Assembly (NCBI GenBank): GCA_014529385.2
Contig: CM043959.1
Span: 59,844,253 to 59,908,252, forward strand
DNA length: 64,000 bases
Source of the DNA: Adiantum capillus-veneris
Taxonomy: Eukaryota > Streptophyta > Polypodiopsida > Polypodiales > Pteridaceae
Direction: 5' to 3'
Part shown: positions 59,204-64,000 of the stretch, one piece after another
How positions within the stretch are numbered: position 1 is the first letter of the stretch
Layout of the letters: each line of letters starts with the position of its first letter
Made by a program: the position numbers and the translations under genes
Notes under the pieces: generated by a model
Databases searched by the model: none
Seen by the model: only the letters and a program-made list of their open reading frames with translations
Told to the model about the DNA's origin: nothing

Positions 59204-59566
59204 TTGCATCCAAATTTGGTCCCCTCGTCTACTTCAGATGCATCCTCATCGTCTCAATGTTTAGTTTGCTACAATAATTTTGATGAATGGAGTGGATATT
59301 ATATATTGACATGTGGTCATTATTATCACTTTGTCTCTCTTATTTGTTTAATGCAAAATAGGAGCCGATGCGCAATCTGTTCACAAGATATTCCACAAGG
59401 AATATATATTATGTTTGACATGGCAAACGAGTATAAATTCAAGCAAGCCGCCAAGAAACCCCTAGCACAATTAGAAATCTGTTTGGTGACCAAGATGCTG
59501 CTTCAGAGCAACACAATTGAGATCGACAAACTATGTATAATCACGAATATGAAACATTGTATATGA
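59204..59566 (+). CDS. Small RING-like zinc-finger ORF, possibly a relic
   Basis: 121 codons. CLVCYNNFDEWSG, LTCGHYYHFVS, ICLMQN and RCAICSQD give the C-x2-C ... C-x-H-x2-H ... C ... C-x2-C order of a RING-type domain. The spacing between the second His and the next Cys is longer than usual by about three residues, so the fold may be impaired. RING proteins are generally E3 ubiquitin ligases. The ORF may be one exon of a longer gene or a transposon passenger. An acceptor-like TCTACTTCAG lies just inside the ORF, before ATGCATCC. Confidence 0.4.
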   Translation: MHPNLVPSSTSDASSSSQCLVCYNNFDEWSGYYILTCGHYYHFVSLICLMQNRSRCAICSQDIPQGIYIMFDMANEYKFKQAAKKPLAQLEICLVTKMLLQSNTIEIDKLCIITNMKHCI

Positions 59567-59632
59567 TCAAAACACATTGAATACAAAGTCTTTTAGAATG
59601 GTTTTTGACACGATCTTCATTCTACTCTCAAG

Positions 59633-60262
59633 CTATATTGAATCTGTGAAGTTGTTATCTGGTTCTAAGTTTGAGTGTTGTGGATCTCCTTGTAATTCAA
59701 CCTCCACATCTATTATCAGATTCTCTTTTATTTCGACTATAGTGCATTGAGATACACCAACATTAAACTCTTCTTCGTCTTCATTTTGACAATCATACAA
59801 CCAGGTTGGTATTTTCTCCTCGTAGCTAGTACTTTCAATGTGATTCAATAACTTCTTGTTGCAAAACATATACACTAATTTTTTTGCTATGTCTGCTAAT
59901 AGTCTGTTGTGAATAGTACTGTGAACATACTTGTACATACTCCAGTTTTTCTCTGAACTTGTGTTTGCTGCACATTGTGCCAGTACTTTCATTGCAAGGG
60001 GACGTAAGATCGAGTAATACTCTCCATCATTCATCATCCACTACTTCCATGCAGGTTGCTCTTTTGCCATTACCTGTACAAAATCATTCGCAAACGGACC
60101 TTCTTTTATACTAAATGCACTCATTTCTTTTATGCAATCAATGCGGTTCTGAACGTTGGAGTAGAATGTGTTGACCACGTGCATCAGGAAAAACATGGAC
60201 TCTCCATGGGCCTTGTAAGAATCCCTAATTTCAAGGAAGTTTGCCAAGATTAAGGGGGACAA
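59633..60262 (-). pseudogene. hAT-superfamily transposase, C-terminal fragment
   Basis: Minus strand. 60041-60262 (SPLILANFLEIRDSYKAHGE, ending near AKEQPAWK, then a stop) continues at 59633-60037 with EYYSILRPLAMKVLAQCAAN, SSEKNWSMYKYVHSTIHNRL and KKLVYMFCNKKLL. This matches the hAT dimerisation domain order: a W, LA-x-KVL, a Ser-rich stretch, E/KxNWS, a hydrophilic helix, N-R-L and LV-x-V-x-x-N. The catalytic and BED-finger parts are absent and a stop splits the fragment. It is a dead copy. Confidence 0.75.
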
Positions 60263-60800
60263 AGGCTTTGAATGGGGCTATTTTGGTAGGGTCTCCTCCA
60301 CCTTTGACCCCTAAAAAGGTAGGGGGAAGGGGAGGGGGGGGTAACCACTTGAAAAGTAGGGAGGGGTGGTGGGGTAAACCATTTGAAAAGTAGGGGGGGA
60401 GGGGGGAGAATGCTATCTTCTCTCTCTAGCTTTTTGGCCAACTTGTAAGTGGCCTCTTAACTCTCCCATGCCACCTAATCAAATTCGTGGGTCAAAGAGG
60501 TCAAAAAAGTGACTTTTTTTAAAAACTTTCAAATAAACTCTATCTCCCCCTAAAAAGTGGCCCCAACATATATACATATATAAAAAAAGATTTTAAAGCT
60601 AAATTACTCATAATTCAGTATTTTTTGAGTCCCTCCAAAACTTTTAAGAAATTCCCCCTGAAATTGACTATCCTCCCTCCTAATCTAAGCTCCTCTCCTA
60701 CACCCATCCCCCTTGCACCTGCACCTGCACCTGCTTGCTGCTGCACCTACACACCCATCTCCTTTCCATCTCTCCATCATTCAAGCTCTATCTCTCCATC
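60263..60800. other. Low-complexity stretch before the transposase-like gene
   Basis: Purine-skewed G-runs (60310-60410) and a CACCTG tandem (about 60710-60735). It would be the 5' region of the downstream gene. No ORF is supported. Confidence 0.5.
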
Positions 60801-60805
60801 CTACA

Positions 60806-61224
60806 ATGCCTCTTAATGACGTGACCAATGTCCCAGCAAGCTCTTCACGTGGTAGGTCTCAAGGGCTTTTCCTGCGCCTACCTCAAGAGTATGTTTCGAC
60901 AAAGAAGACATGCTTGAGTACATTACCTTCAGCCAACGAACGTCGCGCTCAAGGGGAGAAGAATGTGGATCTCTCGACAGAGGGATGCTTGTACCCAAAG
61001 GATCCTTTTCTCAATGTCCATCCACCTTTTACAAACCTTCCATCATTATTGCAATATGTTGGAAATGGAGAGCAAGGTTTGTTGGGCTACTGCAAGAGAC
61101 TCAACAGACACGAGATTGCTCGATCCGAGATCTACTTGCTGTTAGGAAATAAGACGTAGCTAAATAGATTTTTGAGTAGATTACTTAATGGAGAGAGATA
61201 GATTTCACACACAAGAGATTATAG

Positions 61225-61265
<41 letters not shown>

Positions 61266-64000
61266 CACAATATACGTGGTTCACCCAATGTGGGCTACGT
61301 CCACAGGAAAGCAGCCACTCAATGGCTTTAGCACTTCAAAAGAAGAAGAAGTTTACGAAGGGATTAAACCCTTGATAGAGCTCCCGCCTTGCTTCACTCT
61401 CACCACCTCACACTCACCTTGTTGCATCAACTTCACACTATGAAATGTGTGTAGAAATGGCCTCCTTTTATAGGCCAAAAGGGCTGCCCTCTCTTATGAG
61501 AGACAGCCATGTGTAGCCGCCCTTGTGCGAATAAGTCCAAATCGGACCCTCCAATCCGCCCATGTGTGGCCGCCCTTGAGAAGACAAGTCCGCTTTTGAA
61601 TTCGGCCACTGGCCACCGGCCGTTGACTTCCGGCCACCGGCCATTGACTTCCGACCACCGGCCAACCGATCGGTTGTTTTCCGACCACTTTCCGGCCGCC
61701 GTCCGGCCATAATATTCCGGTGAAAAAGAATATTCCGGCAAAAAAAAGTCTCGGGGGCCTCCGCCCCCGAGGCCTTTAAGGTTGCCCCTGATTCTTGTCC
61801 GTGAAAATTTTGGTTTTCGGTGAATGATTTTTCTTCACGCACGATGGCTTCTCGTCATAATGGGGGCCTTACAAATGTGCGCTTTTACCATAGAAAATTA
61901 TAGGGTAAATCACGCTCCATACTTAACACTTGCGTCATTGGCAATTGCTGAATGGGAGTTTCCACAATCTTCAAGATCAGATGCAAACAGCTACTAGTGC
62001 GCTCGAGGAGGCAAAGAGCACCATCGCAACCAAGGAAAATGAAATTAAAAAGCTTGAGGATACTCTCTCACACATGAAGAGTACTGCCATGGGAGGTAGG
62101 GTGAGGAAACGAGAGTTGTCCGAAATTGAGACTCTTGCACCACGTGGTGGGGCAAGAAAATGAAGGGTGACAGCTATGAGGTAAGATGTTCTGCCCCTCA
62201 TGTTGTTTAAGTCTAGTACCGCTCATCATTGTTGTTTTGGGTAGTAGGAACTTCGTTCAAGAAACGTGCAGCAGAATGCGTCAACTCGGGCATCTTTACT
62301 TCGTTCTTGTTTCAACAAAGAGCACTTTATTGGGATGCTTGATGCGCCAGAGGCAAAACACTTGAAAGACGCAATCACTAAGAGAGTTCTTCAAAGTTTT
62401 TCTAATATTGTCACTGACCTAGATGTTCAGGATATTTGTGATGCTGTTGGGATTAGTATGAAGGGCTATCAAGCAATACATCAAGTGTTAAAAGATGCAT
62501 TAAGAAGTCGAGGAGTCACGGAAAACCTATTCCCACTTCCTCACAGAGTGGCGATTGCCAAGAGGGTGTCAAATGAAGATGTTGTTCACCGATTAGGAGA
62601 CTACTTGTATATTGAGGACACGATGCCTCTTCAGCCGCTCCGTAGAAAATCGCAAGGAAGGAAGGGCTGCAGGAAGGGCAGTGATGCTATTTCTAACAGT
62701 GTGTTGTGGACCGAAGGCTTTGTTTACACCAAATTCAATAATATCTTTGTGGACTTGATACGATTGCAGCAATCCATGGCTGTTTTCTACAATTTGAGTG
62801 ATGCAGGTTAGTTCAGGGTTGCCTACATGCTCTATGATGTGTCATAACATGCATTTTGAGGCTTTATATTGTTGGCAGTTCTTGAAGGCAAGCTCGTGTT
62901 TGTGCTGAAGTTGGATGAGTGTGTAATTGTAAAAGGGAGAAAGTTGGAGAGAATGATCATCACGCTTATGAATGAAGCCCTAGCTTATACCAAGCAATCT
63001 TACAGCTTAAGTGAAGCAAAAAAAACCCTCTTTTAGTGTGCAATCAAAGAAGGATATATGGTGGTTTGGTGCAATTGAAGTTCCGAAAGAGACACATGAA
63101 GTCCTTGCATGGATTTTTAGTAGAATCCCATGGATCACAGAGGTCATTAAAGCTCAAATAAATGGTGAGAAGCTCATGGTTGCAGGGCGTGGGGAGTTTG
63201 ATGTTGAATGGCATTTAGGTGGTGATCTAAAGACCATAAAGTGCATGCTTGGATGCAAACAAGGTGCAAATTCTTTACTTCCCTACCCATTCTGTGTGAA
63301 AGGGCACAAGACAAGTCGAGCAACTCAAGTGGAAGGTCAGAACGAAGATAATGGTGATCATATAAATAGGGAGTGGCAAACTTCGGTTCTTTCATGTGAT
63401 ATGATAGAGGTGCCCAATAGGGATAGCAAAGATCCTGGGTGGAACCCCATAATTCCCTTCTCCCTCAACAATGTTCACTTTTGTACATTGCATGCGTTTA
63501 TGTGAATATTTGATATGATGCTAAAGCATCACATTGATTATGCTCTCACAATGAAGCCCCTTCAACGGTCAAAAGACTCTTGCAGGGGGTGGAGACGCTC
63601 CTTAATCAGATTGGATGTCACCGATCAAGGGGGAACATTATAGCAGGGACTTGTAGGGAGAAGACATATGAGGTGGCAGAGAAGGTTTCCATGAATGGAG
63701 CCAAGGCACGTCAGTTTTTCAAGAAGATGTCAAAGTATCCAATGCAGGTACACAAGGCAAGTGTCGATCTAGCAAGTGAGAAGCGGTGGGACTTGTGAAA
63801 AGATTTGTGTTCATGCACGACAGACAAAGATCCCAATGTGGAGGTTGCTAACCAACGCAAGCTAGTATGGTCATCCTTTCAAAAGGTTGTGCAATTGATG
63901 AATCTTTCAAGCACCACCGTTGAGCAATGAGAGGAGTTCAAGAAGGTGCTTTATGAGTTCACAAAGGCCGCTAAGAATGGATGGTATGAAAGCAAGATTA
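60806..64000 (+). pseudogene. Unrecognised multi-exon transposase-like gene, decayed, runs off the edge
   Basis: Exon 1 starts at ATG 60806 (MPLNDVTNVPASSS), is split by a solo LTR at 61140-61928, and resumes in the same frame at 61934. It continues into a coiled coil (LEEAKSTIATKENEIKKLED). Introns with GT/AG ends: 62181-62247 and 62807-62878. The next blocks carry DVQDICDAVGISMKGYQAIH, LVFVLKLDECVIVKGRKLE, EVLAWIFSRIPWITE, EWHLGGDLKTIKCMLGCKQG, LLPYPFCVKGH, NNVHFCTLHAFM and MNGAKARQFFKKMSKYP. Breaks: frame changes at homopolymers (A4 near 62157, A8 near 63017, G5 near 63585) and in-frame TGA codons at 63503-63505, 63796-63798 and near 63928. Scattered Asp, the WH-x3-D motif and CxxC-like residues resemble a DDE-type transposase. 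I cannot name the family. Confidence 0.55.
61140..61928 (+). mobile_element. 789-bp solo LTR inserted in the transposase-like gene
   Basis: Begins TGTTAGGAAAT and ends TACTTAACA (TGTTA/TAACA inverted ends). It is flanked by the perfect 5-bp duplication CTTGC (61135-61139 and 61929-61933). It has a TATA-like TTTTATAGG (61466-61474), a (GA)n run (about 61230-61260), and the string ACGTGGTTCACCCAATGTGG, reminiscent of plant Copia LTRs. There is no internal region, PBS or PPT, so recombination between two LTRs left one copy. Removing it with one duplication restores the reading frame exactly. Confidence 0.88.

Noticed and set aside
60713-60805. Upstream extension of the transposase-like exon
   Set aside because: It begins at a non-ATG codon in a CACCTG tandem repeat; ATG 60806 is the better start.

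Overview
The window looks like gene-poor, repeat-rich nuclear DNA from a land plant with a large genome. The evidence is several Ty3/gypsy chromovirus retrotransposons primed from initiator tRNA-Met, a solo LTR, MITE-like and foldback elements, tRNA-derived SINE-like bodies, long (GT)n(GA)n microsatellites, and two intronless plant-type MAPKKK genes with GTPxWMAPEV signatures. I cannot name the species. The repeat landscape and unfamiliar transposase-like genes would fit a fern or another non-flowering lineage, but that is an inference.

Layout. 1-6751: internal part and 5' LTR of a minus-strand chromovirus (element A). 8494-11225: a complete small non-autonomous LTR element with a perfect TACTG target duplication and an unrecognised, broken coding region. 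13960-15170: a diverged copy of the kinase-1 locus whose catalytic region is deleted and which carries a 567-bp poly-G/poly-C foldback element. 16177-18138: a Myb/SANT-like (trihelix-type) DNA-binding gene or gene relic. 21925-28915: a decayed second chromovirus (element B) with an internal deletion, a 147-bp junction duplication and a 287-bp TIR element nested in gag. 29307-29715: a histone H3-fold pseudogene with a CENH3-like loop length. 31418-40338: a full-length third chromovirus (element C) with two LTRs, PBS, PPT and a TGGGT target duplication, but frameshifted. 41395-42773: SINE-like sequence, a TIR-bounded composite element and tandem repeats. 50315-56541: two paralogous single-exon MAPKKK genes on the minus strand, separated by two MITE-like elements. 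59204-64000: a RING-like ORF, a hAT transposase C-terminus, and a multi-exon, unrecognised transposase-like gene on the plus strand that is split by a 789-bp solo LTR and runs off the right edge.

The only genes that look intact and cellular are the two kinases, probably stress or hormone MAPK-cascade regulators. The trihelix-like gene may be host or transposon derived. Nearly everything else is mobile-element DNA at different stages of decay. The strongest candidate for something not described before is the gene at 60806-64000. Its introns, its frame-preserving solo LTR insertion and its W-H-x3-D / C-type motifs show a real coding history that I cannot assign to a named transposase superfamily. 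All alignments, counts and splice sites here were made by eye.
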